A stretch of 52,314 bases of DNA from Clostridiales bacterium. GTDB lineage: Bacteria; Bacillota; Clostridia; Christensenellales; Aristaeellaceae. Positions 9,432 through 18,031 of the stretch are shown here, in pieces (within the stretch, counting starts at the first letter, position 1; each line of letters starts with the position of its first letter). The notes beneath the pieces were generated by a model. The model had not been told where the DNA came from, did not search any database, and saw nothing but the letters and a program-made list of their open reading frames with translations. Location: NCBI GenBank assembly GCA_012729115.1, contig JAAYDR010000099.1:1-52314 (forward strand). The letters run 5' to 3'. The position numbers and the translations under genes are program-made.

Positions 9432-9686
9432 ATGTCTGAGGATCGTGGTGAAAGAAGATCCCGTCCCCGTGGCCGTAAGCCACGCCGCAAGGTGTGCAGC
9501 TTCTGCGTGGATAAGATCGAATACATTGACTACAAAGATATCAATCGTCTTCGCCGCTTCGTAAATGAGCGTGGCAAGATCATGCCCCGCCGTATGAGCG
9601 GCAATTGCGCCAAGCATCAGCGTCAGCTCTCCGAGGCCATCAAGCGCGCCCGTGCCATCGCCTTGATGCCTTTCTCGGCAGAATAA
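9432..9686 (+). CDS. rpsR: Ribosomal protein S18
   Basis: S18, 84 residues. It has the basic N-terminus [16 protein letters not shown], the VCSFC pair, then [20 protein letters not shown] and a basic C-terminal helix. The ATG at 9432 is preceded by AAGGAGG; an in-frame ATG 48 bases earlier is an extension without a good ribosome site. It ends the operon before a strong terminator. Confidence 0.97.
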   Translation: MSEDRGERRSRPRGRKPRRKVCSFCVDKIEYIDYKDINRLRRFVNERGKIMPRRMSGNCAKHQRQLSEAIKRARAIALMPFSAE

Positions 9687-9700
9687 GCAAGCATATGCGT

Positions 9701-9743
9701 AAACAAAGAGCTCGCCTCGCAAGGGGACGAGCTCTTTGTTTTA
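9701..9743. terminator. Bidirectional terminator between convergent genes
   Basis: Arms AAACAAAGAGCTCG (9701-9714) and CGAGCTCTTTGTTT (9728-9741) are perfectly complementary with T-rich flanks. It ends the rpsR operon on the plus strand and touches the stop codon of the convergent minus-strand gene. Confidence 0.88.
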
Positions 9744-10487
9744 TTTCACCGGCCGGATCAGGATAAAGGGAGTGAGTTCATCACCCTGGCCGCTGGGATT
9801 GTCTGCCATGGCATCCTGAAGCTGTTCATCGGAAAGAAGGGTATTGCTGCTTTTACCCAGTTGATCGCGTTGGAGGTCGTTTGCATCCATCAATACCACA
9901 GGGATTCCTGTTTCCTGACTCAGCTCTTCGCATAGCTCACCGGCATTCTCAGGATTGATTAATGCAAGCTGGTGATATAACTCAAAGCTGGAGCGGGTAT
10001 AGAAGCCATCGATGCCCCCCACGCCCTTGCCGCACACGCGATAAAAGACTCCTTTGATACCAAAAGGTTTGGTTAATGCGCTGCAAACCACCGCCAGAAG
10101 GACTCTGGGCAGCCCCACCAGATCAATCACCAACTGCAGCTTGTAAGGCTCGTGCATGCCAACACCGGTGTGGTTGATACCCGCGAAGCGCCATAACAAA
10201 TTGGCCCAAAAGCCGGGCTGCACCTGATCCCGGGTCTTCACTGACTTCACACACATGCACATGACCTTTGCACCGAAGCTTAGGACATCTCCTGGCTTGT
10301 ACAGAGGCCGTACATAAGTTTCCACCAGTTTCCTCTGGCTCTCCCCCACTTTCACAAAATGCGTCTGGATGGCAAAACGGTCGTATTGCCGTCCGTCCCT
10401 ACCCGTGATCCGCCCCCGGTCAAAATAAACCACGCCGTTTTCTTCACGCCGCTGCTCGTCCAGGTTACGGGATGGAATGATTCCCAT
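9741..10487 (-). CDS. F420-0:gamma-glutamyl ligase-like protein (CofE family)
   Basis: A 248-residue protein that I place in the F420_ligase (CofE-like) family found in many Firmicutes. The support is GDVLSFGAKVMCMC, the MHEPYKLQLVIDLVGLPR segment, GVFYRVCG-GVGGIDGFYTRSSF and VLMDANDLQRD. True CofE adds glutamate to coenzyme F420. No other F420 gene is visible here, and Firmicute homologues probably act on some other substrate. It starts 38 bases after the upstream helicase gene ends and may be cotranscribed with it. The placement is from memory of the family, not a search. Confidence 0.6.
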   Translation of the reverse strand: MGIIPSRNLDEQRREENGVVYFDRGRITGRDGRQYDRFAIQTHFVKVGESQRKLVETYVRPLYKPGDVLSFGAKVMCMCVKSVKTRDQVQPGFWANLLWRFAGINHTGVGMHEPYKLQLVIDLVGLPRVLLAVVCSALTKPFGIKGVFYRVCGKGVGGIDGFYTRSSFELYHQLALINPENAGELCEELSQETGIPVVLMDANDLQRDQLGKSSNTLLSDEQLQDAMADNPSGQGDELTPFILIRPVK

Positions 10488-10525
10488 AGTGTCTCCTCCT
10501 GTTGGCTGAGTGATCGATATACCGG

Positions 10526-11713
10526 TTACATGTTTTCAAAGAATGGTTCGCCCTCGTCCGCTATAAGGATACCCATGTCGTTGAATTTCAAAGGCACTGG
10601 TTTGGCCGCGATGTATTTCAAAATGGCATCCAGCCTTACGGACTCTGAGTATGTCATTAAAGTAAAGGCTACGCCATGCTTCTTAGCGCGGCCTGTACGC
10701 CCAATGCGGTGGAGATAATACTCATTTTCATTGGGAAGGTCATAGTTGATGACCGCCTCCACATCATCCACATCGATTCCCCGGGCAGCAACGTCCGTTG
10801 CAAGTAAAATTTGAAACTTGCCCTTACGGTAGGCCTGCATTACCTCATTGCGTGCTGATTGCCGCATGTCCCCATGGAGGCAATCAGCAGGATATCCCGC
10901 TTCCTGCAGACGCTTGCAAAGCCGCTGGGTCATGTCCTTGGTGTTTACAAACACCATAATACGTTGATATACGTCACTGTCCAGAAGGTAAAGAAGATCG
11001 TCATACTTCTTTTCCCTAGTGGTTTCAATCACATACTGCGTGATATGAGGTCTGTTCTCCTTGGTAGCGGGAACGATGACCTCAATGGGCTCATGCTGAT
11101 ACTTCCAGGCAATGGTCATTACGTCTTGGTTGGTGGTAGCGGAGAATAGAACCAACTGCCGATCATTGGGTGTGGCCTCGATGATTTTGGTCACATCTTT
11201 TACAAAGCCCATGTTGAGCATTTCGTCAGCTTCGTCCAGCACCATGGTATGGACGCCGTCAAGGCGGATATTGCCGCGATTCATGTGGTCCAACATGCGT
11301 CCTGGAGTCGCCACCACGATCTGGGGATTCTGTTTGAGCATGGCAATTTGTTTCATAATCGGCTGCCCACCATAAAGCACCGCAATGCGAACCCCAGGGA
11401 TGAACCTCGCCAATTCCCGGAGTTCCTCGGCGATTTGCAGGCTCAACTCCCGGGTAGGTGCCAATACCAATTCCTGAACCCGCTTGTCCTTCAAATTAAC
11501 ATACTCCAGCATAGGGATACCAAAAGCGCTGGTCTTTCCCGTTCCGGTGGGTGCAATCGCAATGATATCTCTACCCTCCATCATGAGTGGCAGGGTCTTT
11601 GCCTGTACGGGCGTCATCTCATGAAAGCCCATTTTTTCGACAGCCTTTAAAATCTCCTGGCTGATTTCACTTTGCTGGGAAAACAGCATGCTTGAACTTG
11701 GTTCCCTTTCCAA
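10526..11713 (-). CDS. DEAD-box ATP-dependent RNA helicase
   Basis: A 395-residue RNA helicase core. It shows the Q motif (FHEMTPVQAKTLPLM), motif I APTGTGKTSA, PTRELSLQ, TPGR, motif II VLDEADEM, motif III SAT, then VFVNTKDM, ATDVAARGID and the HRIGRTGR motif. Helicase domains 1 and 2 are complete, but there is almost no C-terminal extension, so it is shorter than CshA-type enzymes. The start appears to be TTG: GAGGAG lies seven bases upstream, while the first ATG eight codons later has poorer spacing. It probably acts in ribosome assembly or mRNA turnover. Confidence 0.93.
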   Translation of the reverse strand: MEREPSSSMLFSQQSEISQEILKAVEKMGFHEMTPVQAKTLPLMMEGRDIIAIAPTGTGKTSAFGIPMLEYVNLKDKRVQELVLAPTRELSLQIAEELRELARFIPGVRIAVLYGGQPIMKQIAMLKQNPQIVVATPGRMLDHMNRGNIRLDGVHTMVLDEADEMLNMGFVKDVTKIIEATPNDRQLVLFSATTNQDVMTIAWKYQHEPIEVIVPATKENRPHITQYVIETTREKKYDDLLYLLDSDVYQRIMVFVNTKDMTQRLCKRLQEAGYPADCLHGDMRQSARNEVMQAYRKGKFQILLATDVAARGIDVDDVEAVINYDLPNENEYYLHRIGRTGRAKKHGVAFTLMTYSESVRLDAILKYIAAKPVPLKFNDMGILIADEGEPFFENM

Positions 11714-11909
11714 ATTGTATACTCCTCACATCTGAAATCAAAAATAGCCCAATTTATTCTTTTCTCCATCTTGTCCATAAATTCCTTCCCGTCTTCTCAC
11801 ACTGCTCCAAAGCCCGCATATGTTGAGATTATCAGGGAAGGCGGAGATGGTCGAAGCCAGAGAGCAATTTCCGGTTCCGTCCCGTTGTCCACCTAAAGGA
11901 GCAACGCCG

Positions 11910-12770
11910 ATGAACATCTTCGTGACCGACTGTGAAAAAGGCCTCTACTTCTACCAACACCACACTGGAATCCTTTCGCCTATAGAGTGCTCACTTCCCA
12001 GCCCATACATGCCCTGTGTGACCAAGGATCTGCTCATTTGTGCCTGCCGTATCGACCTGGAATGCTGCTGTTTTGACCGGCGTACACAAGCAGAGGTATA
12101 TCGGTTTCCAGCCCTTCCGGCCATGGCTGCCCTGTGTGTTTCCCCCTGCGAGCGCTATATCTTTCAGTTAAGTTCTGAAGCCGATTGCATTCATACCCGG
12201 CATTTGGGATCAGGTGATCTACTTTATGGCTGCAAGATTGGCGTTTTCCCCAGAGATATGAAACTTCATCCCCAAAAGCAGCTTCTTATGGTTGCGGGAG
12301 GGGCCAGCGGTGAAGCCGTCCTGTTACAAACCCCTCATCTGACAACCTATGCCAAATTCCAAGCACCGGGTTGTTGCTGCTCCGTTCAGGTTTGGAGGGA
12401 GGGATTGGTACTCCTATGCGCAGTGGAAAACCAGCAGATTGAAACCTCTGTCTTAACCTTGGCTCCCTCCGGATTCAAACCGGTTGAACTGCTTAGGTTG
12501 GAAGGCCAGCCTGGAAGCCTTTGCGTATGCCCGGATGGGGAGGCTGCCCTCTTGGGCAGTCTGGACGGGCTGATGAAAATTTGTCTTCGTACCGGACGAA
12601 TCCTATGGAACCTTCCCCATTTAATCCACTGTACTGATACTGTTTGCAGGGGAAGCTTAGCTCTTGCAGCCGGAGATATTTCCGGACAGGTATACCTGGT
12701 TCCCCATGAGTATCCCTGGCTTACCAATACCATTTTCACTGGCAGAGAAACACAGGCCTGTTTTGCATAA
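11910..12770 (+). CDS. Cysteine-rich propeller-like protein of unknown function
   Basis: I do not recognise a named family. The 286-residue product consists of repeated short beta-strand-rich segments, such as LCVSPCERYIFQLS, LCVCPDGEAALLGSLDG and LALAAGDISGQVYLVP, which resemble WD40/YncE-type beta-propeller blades. It is unusually rich in cysteine, with clusters CACRIDLECCC and GCCCSV. There is no signal peptide or membrane span, so it is probably cytoplasmic. AAAGGAG eight bases before the ATG at 11910 sets the start; the longer upstream frame has no such site. It is divergent from the helicase gene. Confidence 0.7.
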   Translation: MNIFVTDCEKGLYFYQHHTGILSPIECSLPSPYMPCVTKDLLICACRIDLECCCFDRRTQAEVYRFPALPAMAALCVSPCERYIFQLSSEADCIHTRHLGSGDLLYGCKIGVFPRDMKLHPQKQLLMVAGGASGEAVLLQTPHLTTYAKFQAPGCCCSVQVWREGLVLLCAVENQQIETSVLTLAPSGFKPVELLRLEGQPGSLCVCPDGEAALLGSLDGLMKICLRTGRILWNLPHLIHCTDTVCRGSLALAAGDISGQVYLVPHEYPWLTNTIFTGRETQACFA

Positions 12771-12843
12771 TGTATAACTTTAGCGCTTTTGACACAAACT
12801 TCCTCCAACACGTTGCGTAAGCAAACGAACGGGGAGGGTCAAT

Positions 12844-13047
12844 ATGCTTGATAAAATCTCGTTGTTGTTGGTAATTATCGGCGCTATCAACTGGGCGCTG
12901 ATTGGCGTGTTTCAATTTGATCTGGTCGCCTACCTTTTTGGAGGGCAGTCTGCCGTTGTCAGCCGCATTGTATACACTCTGGTAGGCGCTGCCGGGCTAT
13001 GGTGTATTTCCATGCTCTTTGAAGAGCGGAGCCGAGCAAGGGAGTAA
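12844..13047 (+). CDS. DUF378 family small membrane protein
   Basis: A 67-residue protein with two hydrophobic spans. The opening LDKISLLLVIIGAINWALIGVF and the later VSRIVYTLVGAAGLW match the DUF378 family, whose function is unknown. GGGGAGGG precedes the ATG. Its last 51 bases overlap, in opposite orientation, the end of the Spo0A-like gene. Confidence 0.85.
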   Translation: MLDKISLLLVIIGAINWALIGVFQFDLVAYLFGGQSAVVSRIVYTLVGAAGLWCISMLFEERSRARE

Positions 13048-13785
13048 TCTGCGTAAATTCAAACTGGTCCGAAGCTGCTCAGCCGCACACAGCAAAAAGG
13101 CTTTGTTGGTTAGTTTTCCTCTCTCCGGATCCACTGTCATTCCAAAATATTGCTCAATTCCATGGATACTTCCCTTGGTAAACACCTCTTCAACAGCATG
13201 TCGAACGCAACGCTCTACAGCCGCAGCTGTCGTTGAAAATACCGCCGCACAAGCAGGGTACAACGTGGCGGTGATTTGGTGTTCAAGTAAGGGGGATGGA
13301 ACGATATAATCCAGTATCCATACCAGATGTGCCCATCCTTTGAGTGCGTCTCTTAACCCTATGGTCGAAAGAAAGTCTTCGATATGACGAAGGCGAAGTG
13401 GTCGGGTTGCCACGGCCATGGAAGGCATGTTTTTTTTTGCCAGGATTTCCAGAAGCGCAGCAATCTGCTTGGGCCTTGACATGATAGAAGCGACGCAATC
13501 CACATATGCTGGTCTTTTTCCGTACAACTCCGCCTCTCTTAGCAAAAGTATTCGAGGTGGGCACGTCAGCCGCTTTTCCAACAGTATTTCGAAAACTGAG
13601 TTTCCATCCACCTTCGGAAGATGCTCATGTAGCAGAAACAAATCATATCTTTCCCTGTCAAGCCGGGAGAGGGCCATTTCTCCATCACGGACGATAACAG
13701 TATCCCAAGCAGCAGAGGTGAATTGAAAACACCGTTCGACTTCTTGGGCCTTATTCACATCCAACATAGCGACTAACAACCGCAT
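12997..13785 (-). CDS. Spo0A-like regulator with degenerate receiver domain
   Basis: A 262-residue protein. Residues about 133-240 match the Spo0A DNA-binding domain: HIEDFLSTIG, LKGWAHLVWILDYI, TLYPACAAVFSTT, VERCVRHAVEEVFTKGS, YFGMTVDPERGKLTNKAF. Residues 1-120 look like a receiver (DLFLLHEHLPKVDG), but His53 sits where the phosphorylated Asp should be. The N-terminal acidic pair is mostly lost, and the conserved Lys of KP is Arg (SRP, 103-105). The recognition helix has AAVERCVRH where Spo0A has SRVERAIRH. It is probably phosphorylation-independent, either a Spo0A paralogue or a lineage-specific version. The ATG at 13785 is chosen for AAGGAG upstream (spacing is long); a TTG nine codons earlier is possible. 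Confidence 0.8.
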   Translation of the reverse strand: MRLLVAMLDVNKAQEVERCFQFTSAAWDTVIVRDGEMALSRLDRERYDLFLLHEHLPKVDGNSVFEILLEKRLTCPPRILLLREAELYGKRPAYVDCVASIMSRPKQIAALLEILAKKNMPSMAVATRPLRLRHIEDFLSTIGLRDALKGWAHLVWILDYIVPSPLLEHQITATLYPACAAVFSTTAAAVERCVRHAVEEVFTKGSIHGIEQYFGMTVDPERGKLTNKAFLLCAAEQLRTSLNLRRLLPCSAPLFKEHGNTP

Positions 13786-13878
13786 TGGGCGTGACTCTCC
13801 TTTTCGCCGCAAACCACATTTTATATTGCTTTTTGACTCGTCCTTTCCCCTTTCCTGCCGCAGCTGAAACGAAATGAT

Positions 13879-13885
13879 TGTCGAA
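13879..13885 (+). promoter_or_regulatory. Candidate 0A box
   Basis: TTGTCGAAAAA contains the exact TGTCGAA core bound by Spo0A. It lies 94 bases upstream of the Spo0A-like gene, in the divergent region before 14014. A seven-base match is expected several times by chance in a window this size; position is the argument. Confidence 0.4.
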
Positions 13886-14013
13886 AAAGCAGAAATTCCG
13901 CGACATTGTCATTAGTATGTGACGCTTTTGTCTTTTTAATAGCATTTTTGAAAGAAATATCGTATACTACTGGTGCATAGAGTCCTATACTGTGATCCCC
14001 TAAGGAGGATACC

Positions 14014-14208
14014 ATGATGCAGCAGCCTATGTATCAACCTGAGCGCCCCCAAAAACCCCGTCGCCGAAAGGGTGTTTTTGGCCGTTTCATGCGGGGATAT
14101 TTGATGTTGGTGGGTGCAGGTACAACCATCTATGTATTGATTCAACTCCTGGTGAAGCTGTTTGTAGAGATAGAGGCATGGATGGGTCCCCCCGTGCCGA
14201 TGGGCTAA
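14014..14208 (+). CDS. Small basic membrane protein
   Basis: A 64-residue protein of unknown function. A proline- and arginine-rich cytoplasmic N-terminus (PERPQKPRRRKG) is followed by one hydrophobic span (YLMLVGAGTTIYVLIQLLV) and a short tail. AAGGAGG before the ATG supports it. It is 21 bases upstream of the DUF4230-like gene and likely cotranscribed with it. TATACT at 13963-13968 may be the -10 box. Confidence 0.75.
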   Translation: MMQQPMYQPERPQKPRRRKGVFGRFMRGYLMLVGAGTTIYVLIQLLVKLFVEIEAWMGPPVPMG

Positions 14209-14229
14209 GAAGGGAGGAGACTCCGGTTC

Positions 14230-14925
14230 ATGAAAAAAGTAAAAGTATTTTTCAACGTTTTGTTTGATATACTTTTGTGCACCATTCTTGTGATTGTAGG
14301 CATACGCTTTGGACCCAATCTATATTACCGGCTTTTTGGCAGCGGCAATACCTTGTGGATCAGCGAACGTTTCAGCGAAGAACTGATGGAAAAAAATGAG
14401 TTGGTAGTCTTTGAGACAACTCTATCCGGACGGGAGACAACTTCCCAGAGTGCGTGGCTTCTTGGCAAGGTCCAAGAGGTGGTGATTCCCTACTCCTATA
14501 CGATCAGCTTTACGGTGGATTTGAGCAAAAGCCGGGTTACTGTGGAGGGGAACACCATTATGGTTCGTCTGCCGCCTCCCAGGGCTTCTTTTTCAAAGCT
14601 TACTGTAGATGAATCCAACATGAAAAAGCGTGATTGGCTGTATCCCCTGACCCCGGAACGTTATGCCTCCATCAAAACGGAGATTGAACAGAAACTGTTT
14701 CACGAGACCTCTGAGAAAACAGAATACCTGGACGCCGCTTGGGCCACAGCTGTCAAGAATATGGAAAGCCTCTTTAAGTCCGTAGCAGAAGAATCAGAAC
14801 AGGGTGTCACCTGTGACATTCAAGTTCTTATGGAACAACCCTCCCCTATACCTTCAGATGCTGAAACAACAAGTAGCACAGGTCTCGAAAGCCCGGCTCC
14901 TTCATTCGTGCCCAATACATTGTAA
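14230..14925 (+). CDS. DUF4230-like membrane-anchored protein
   Basis: A 231-residue protein. One N-terminal membrane span (VLFDILLCTILVIVGIRFG) leads to a soluble region with ELVVFETTLSG, YSYTISFTVDLSKSRV and TIMVRLPPPRASF, which I assign to DUF4230. The C-terminal 40 residues are Ser/Pro/Thr-rich. The function is not known. It ends 27 bases before a hairpin shared with the convergent sodC gene. Confidence 0.7.
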   Translation: MKKVKVFFNVLFDILLCTILVIVGIRFGPNLYYRLFGSGNTLWISERFSEELMEKNELVVFETTLSGRETTSQSAWLLGKVQEVVIPYSYTISFTVDLSKSRVTVEGNTIMVRLPPPRASFSKLTVDESNMKKRDWLYPLTPERYASIKTEIEQKLFHETSEKTEYLDAAWATAVKNMESLFKSVAEESEQGVTCDIQVLMEQPSPIPSDAETTSSTGLESPAPSFVPNTL

Positions 14926-14951
14926 ACTGTTCATCATCCGCATTGTTTTCG

Positions 14952-14997
14952 ATATAAGAAGGGTGGCTGAGCAAAAGCTCAACCTCCCTTCTTATAT
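14952..14997. terminator. Hairpin between convergent genes
   Basis: ATATAAGAAGGG (14952-14963) pairs with CCCTTCTTATAT (14986-14997). An inner stem, TGAGC with GCTCA around an AAAA loop, extends it. It can serve both the DUF4230-like gene and sodC; there is no long U run. Confidence 0.65.
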
Positions 14998-15047
14998 GGT
15001 TGGTATCTTGTACCATCAAGCCGTATACGTCCAAAGAGCAGGTCTGG

Positions 15048-15557
15048 CTACAGCGCTTGTATCGTTCCACACGCCATGCGTTTACCGGAATCTCCACCGG
15101 GTTGTGTCCGAAAATCGTCCGGGCTTTGATGAACGACAATTGTGCGTCCGATGACTTCCTTGGGGGTAAAGCGGTTCGTATACACCTGCATGTGCGCAGT
15201 ACCGTCATTTGGGAATAACACGGGTAAATCCCCCGCATGGAGAGGATGAGGCCGGGCCATCGGATTATAGTGCTCACCTGCGTTGGAGAAGGGATTCTCC
15301 CCATCAGTCGGGGTACAACTTGCGCCTTCATGGACATGGAAACCAAAAGGGCCAATCTGCGGGTTGTCTGTAGGCAGGGTTATATCAGGCAAGCCATTTA
15401 GGGTAGCATCTATGATGGTTCCTCCAGGGGCTGTGAAAAATTGAACGGTTCCCCGCACATGGGGCGAGGATGCACTGCCCTGGAGGGTCGCCATGGCATA
15501 GGGTGTGCGGTTGGGCAATGCACTGCTAATCTTTTTAGAATTCGTACCTTCAGCCAT
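15048..15557 (-). CDS. sodC: Cu/Zn superoxide dismutase-like protein
   Basis: A 169-residue protein of the Sod_Cu family, which converts superoxide to peroxide and oxygen. All metal ligands appear present: FGFHVHEG (two His), GEHYNP, the RPHPLHAGDLP stretch (bridging/zinc His and Asp) and VVHQSPDDF (copper His). The guiding Arg is in GKRMACG, and cysteines in EGASC and MACG could form the usual disulfide. It lacks a signal peptide, whereas most bacterial SodC proteins are exported, so it may be cytoplasmic or spore-associated. It starts after a terminator and is probably transcribed alone. Confidence 0.88.
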   Translation of the reverse strand: MAEGTNSKKISSALPNRTPYAMATLQGSASSPHVRGTVQFFTAPGGTIIDATLNGLPDITLPTDNPQIGPFGFHVHEGASCTPTDGENPFSNAGEHYNPMARPHPLHAGDLPVLFPNDGTAHMQVYTNRFTPKEVIGRTIVVHQSPDDFRTQPGGDSGKRMACGTIQAL

Positions 15558-15642
15558 ATTGATACCCCTTTCTAAGGCGACAAAAAGATGTCGCCCTGCA
15601 TGGTATGCAAAAAATGGCTATTCTGCGAATGTGATGAATCAT

Positions 15643-15669
15643 CAAAAAGGCCGGACACTGAGCCCGGCC
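15643..15669 (-). terminator. Terminator of the 63-residue gene
   Basis: GGCCGG (15649-15654) pairs with CCGGCC (15664-15669), and the minus strand continues with TTTTT. It separates the small gene from sodC. Confidence 0.75.
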
Positions 15670-15733
15670 ATAGGATATTACTGGATTTGTAATTAAATGG
15701 TCACTGGATATCGGGTATATTCACCAAGAGTAT

Positions 15734-15925
15734 TCACTTAGGATTCGTGTATTGATTGGGTTTGATTGGATGGACTGCCATCATTTGGGCATAATCCTCC
15801 GCCTGATCCTCGGTTTCCACCGCCGCCGGAATCAGCCCTGTGCATTCCGTTGCTGTGGCGAGGTTCTCCATTTCCACCGTTGGCGGATTGGAAAGCGGAT
15901 TCCGATTGTTCGCTGCCGGCTGCAT
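15734..15925 (-). CDS. Small acidic protein of unknown function
   Basis: A 63-residue acidic product starting MQPAANNRNPLSNPPT and containing AVETEDQAEDYAQMMAVHP. No membrane span or known motif is seen. The start at 15925 is well supported by AAGGAG eight bases upstream. The frame runs further upstream without another good site. It sits 82 bases after the helicase gene and has its own terminator. Confidence 0.6.
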   Translation of the reverse strand: MQPAANNRNPLSNPPTVEMENLATATECTGLIPAAVETEDQAEDYAQMMAVHPIKPNQYTNPK

Positions 15926-16007
15926 TCCTATCTCTCCTTCCGTTGAACGAGGGCTTGCGTAAGGATAGTATATGCTGTCGGCCAGGAGGCTATGTATAAA
16001 CAGAATT

Positions 16008-17447
16008 TTAAAGCAAAGGAGTTCCCTTGAGCTGTGGCGGTAGCGCTTGTCCATCTCCACGTCGCTTGCGTCGCTTGGACCTGCTGGAATTGCTTGAGGG
16101 AGTGGGTTGTGCTGTTCCGGTTTTCCTGGAATGGCTTACCATGGGGGCATTGATGGCTTGAGCTGTCTGCCTTGAGAAATTGCCTGTGGGTGTCGGTCCG
16201 AACCGGGGCGGTTTAGCCTGTCCTTTGTCTGCCACCGTGTTTTGCATCAGGACTGGCTGCACACTCCTACCTGACCTGGGTGGCCGTGGCTGTTTCACGG
16301 TTTCTGTGAATACTTCCATAGGCCAAGCACTATCCTCCCGCGGGATTGTAAAGCCGATGAGTTTTTCTATGGACTTCAAGTCCTTGAGCTCATCAAAGCA
16401 GCAGAAACTAATGGCAGTGCCTGCCAAACCGGCACGGCCTGTACGTCCGATGCGGTGGACATAAGCTTCCGGCTCATTGGGAAGATCGTAGTTAATCACA
16501 TGGGAGAGCCCAGAGATATCAATGCCCCTTGCCGCAATATCTGTAGCCACAAGTACAGAGATCTTACCATCTTTAAACTGGCCTAGGGCTTCCTGTCGTG
16601 CATTCTGGCTCTTGTCCCCATGAATAGCCTTTGCGATAATACCATCTTTTCCCAACTCCCGTACCACACGGTCCGCACCGTGCTTTGTACGGGTGAAAAC
16701 CAGGGCATTTGCTACCTCCGGCTTACGGAGCAGAAAGGCAAGCAGATGCTTCTTATTTACTTTATCCACCAAGAACAATGATTGTTCGATACTGTCCACA
16801 GTGCTGGATACCGGGTCTACCTTGACACTGATCGGTTCGTGTAAGATGCCGATGGCCAGCTTTTCCACCTCTTGGGGCATTGTTGCGGAGAATAAAAGGG
16901 TCTGCCGCTGAATTGGCAAAAGCGTGATCACCTTACGAACATCGTGAATAAATCCCATGTCCAGCATCCGGTCCGCTTCATCCAAAACAAAAATCTCCAA
17001 CCATCGAAGGTTAATATATCCTTGGCCGATCAGGTCATTCAAGCGGCCTGGCGTTGCCACCAGTATATCCACTCCACGGTTCAACTGATCCACCTGAGAT
17101 CTCTGGGGTACGCCACCAAAGATAACGCATGATCGTAGTGAAAGCCCTTTCCCATAGGACTGAAAGTTTTCGAAGATCTGTAGGGCAAGTTCACGGGTGG
17201 GCGTTAAAACCAGAGCTCGAATGGGCCGCTTTCCTACTGTCTCCTGCCGACGTTCCCACAAGCGTTGCAAAATCGGCAATGCAAAGGCCGCAGTCTTTCC
17301 GGTGCCGGTTTGAGCGCAGCCCAACACGTCATTCTTTTGCAGAACCAGCGGAATTGTTTCTCGCTGAATTGGGGTGGGTTCTTCATATCCAGAGGCTTCC
17401 ACAGCCTTTAGCAGCGTTTGCATCAGTCCGGTTTGTTGAAAATCCAT
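16008..17447 (-). CDS. DEAD-box RNA helicase, RhlE type
   Basis: A 479-residue RNA helicase. It has the Q motif ([15 protein letters not shown]), motif [28 protein letters not shown], motif [15 protein letters not shown], motif [29 protein letters not shown] and [10 protein letters not shown]. After about residue 375 the tail is basic and rich in Pro/Ser/Gln, ending in [10 protein letters not shown], likely for RNA binding. The ribosome site is weak (AGGA before TGAAGCT). Organisms with several DEAD-box enzymes use them in ribosome assembly and cold adaptation. Confidence 0.93.
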   Translation of the reverse strand: MDFQQTGLMQTLLKAVEASGYEEPTPIQRETIPLVLQKNDVLGCAQTGTGKTAAFALPILQRLWERRQETVGKRPIRALVLTPTRELALQIFENFQSYGKGLSLRSCVIFGGVPQRSQVDQLNRGVDILVATPGRLNDLIGQGYINLRWLEIFVLDEADRMLDMGFIHDVRKVITLLPIQRQTLLFSATMPQEVEKLAIGILHEPISVKVDPVSSTVDSIEQSLFLVDKVNKKHLLAFLLRKPEVANALVFTRTKHGADRVVRELGKDGIIAKAIHGDKSQNARQEALGQFKDGKISVLVATDIAARGIDISGLSHVINYDLPNEPEAYVHRIGRTGRAGLAGTAISFCCFDELKDLKSIEKLIGFTIPREDSAWPMEVFTETVKQPRPPRSGRSVQPVLMQNTVADKGQAKPPRFGPTPTGNFSRQTAQAINAPMVSHSRKTGTAQPTPSSNSSRSKRRKRRGDGQALPPQLKGTPLL

Positions 17448-17511
17448 AGCTTCATCCTATCTTTTTAGAATACGGCACTCAGCATATCACACCCCAGTGG
17501 ATTGAGCAAGT

Positions 17512-17541
17512 AAAAAACCTGAACGGCTTCTCGTTCAGGTT
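17512..17541 (-). terminator. Terminator of the 17561-18031 gene
   Basis: AACCTGAACG (17516-17525) and CGTTCAGGTT (17532-17541) form a stem followed on the minus strand by six T. Confidence 0.85.
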
Positions 17542-17560
17542 GGAGAATGAATGCGATGTT

Positions 17561-18031
17561 TCAACGCAAACGTCTTGTTTTTCTTTTAGCATAGTTGAAG
17601 GCTGCCTGGGAATGTGTCCTTGCGTTTGCACCTACCATTTGAGTGCCGGATGGTGTATTAGGAGAAGGAGTAGGCGTGGGTGTCTGAGCACCTTGTTGAG
17701 CTTGTTGAGTTTCTGAGATGGCAGCGCCGTTTTCTCCTTCCTCTCCAAAGCAGATGGACACAAACCTGAGCGCAGCTGTGTCGCCAATGATGTGGATTTG
17801 GTTAGTGTCATCATGCAAAACGATATAATTGGGCCCAACAAACTCCAGGGTCCCTTGCCTTCCTACAATCGTGTTTGTTCCTACTAAAAACTCGGCTATG
17901 ATATATGCCCCAATGTTCTCCGCCAAAATTTGGAGCACACTGTCCACAAAGCCGTCGGAACCAACATCTTGAACTGGGATTGTTACGTTTCCACCTTGTA
18001 CGCTTCCATCGGATGTGGTCTGTTCTGCCAT
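17561..18031 (-). CDS. Possible spore-coat protein (GerQ-like central region)
   Basis: A 156-residue protein. Residues about 28-95 form a compact beta-rich segment (ENIGAYIIAEFLVG, RQGTLEFVGPNYIVLHD, IHIIGDTAALRFVSICF) that recalls the coat protein GerQ and related short coat proteins. This is a weak resemblance judged by eye. The rest is a Thr/Pro/Gln-rich linker (TPTPTPSPNTPSG) and a basic tail ending KRKTRRLR. AGGAGGGT precedes the start. It is a single-gene unit with its own terminator. Confidence 0.5.
   Translation of the reverse strand: MAEQTTSDGSVQGGNVTIPVQDVGSDGFVDSVLQILAENIGAYIIAEFLVGTNTIVGRQGTLEFVGPNYIVLHDDTNQIHIIGDTAALRFVSICFGEEGENGAAISETQQAQQGAQTPTPTPSPNTPSGTQMVGANARTHSQAAFNYAKRKTRRLR

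Noticed and set aside
14846-15355. 169-codon minus-strand frame overlapping sodC
   Set aside because: It runs through the intergenic hairpin and is out of frame with the clear superoxide dismutase-like gene.
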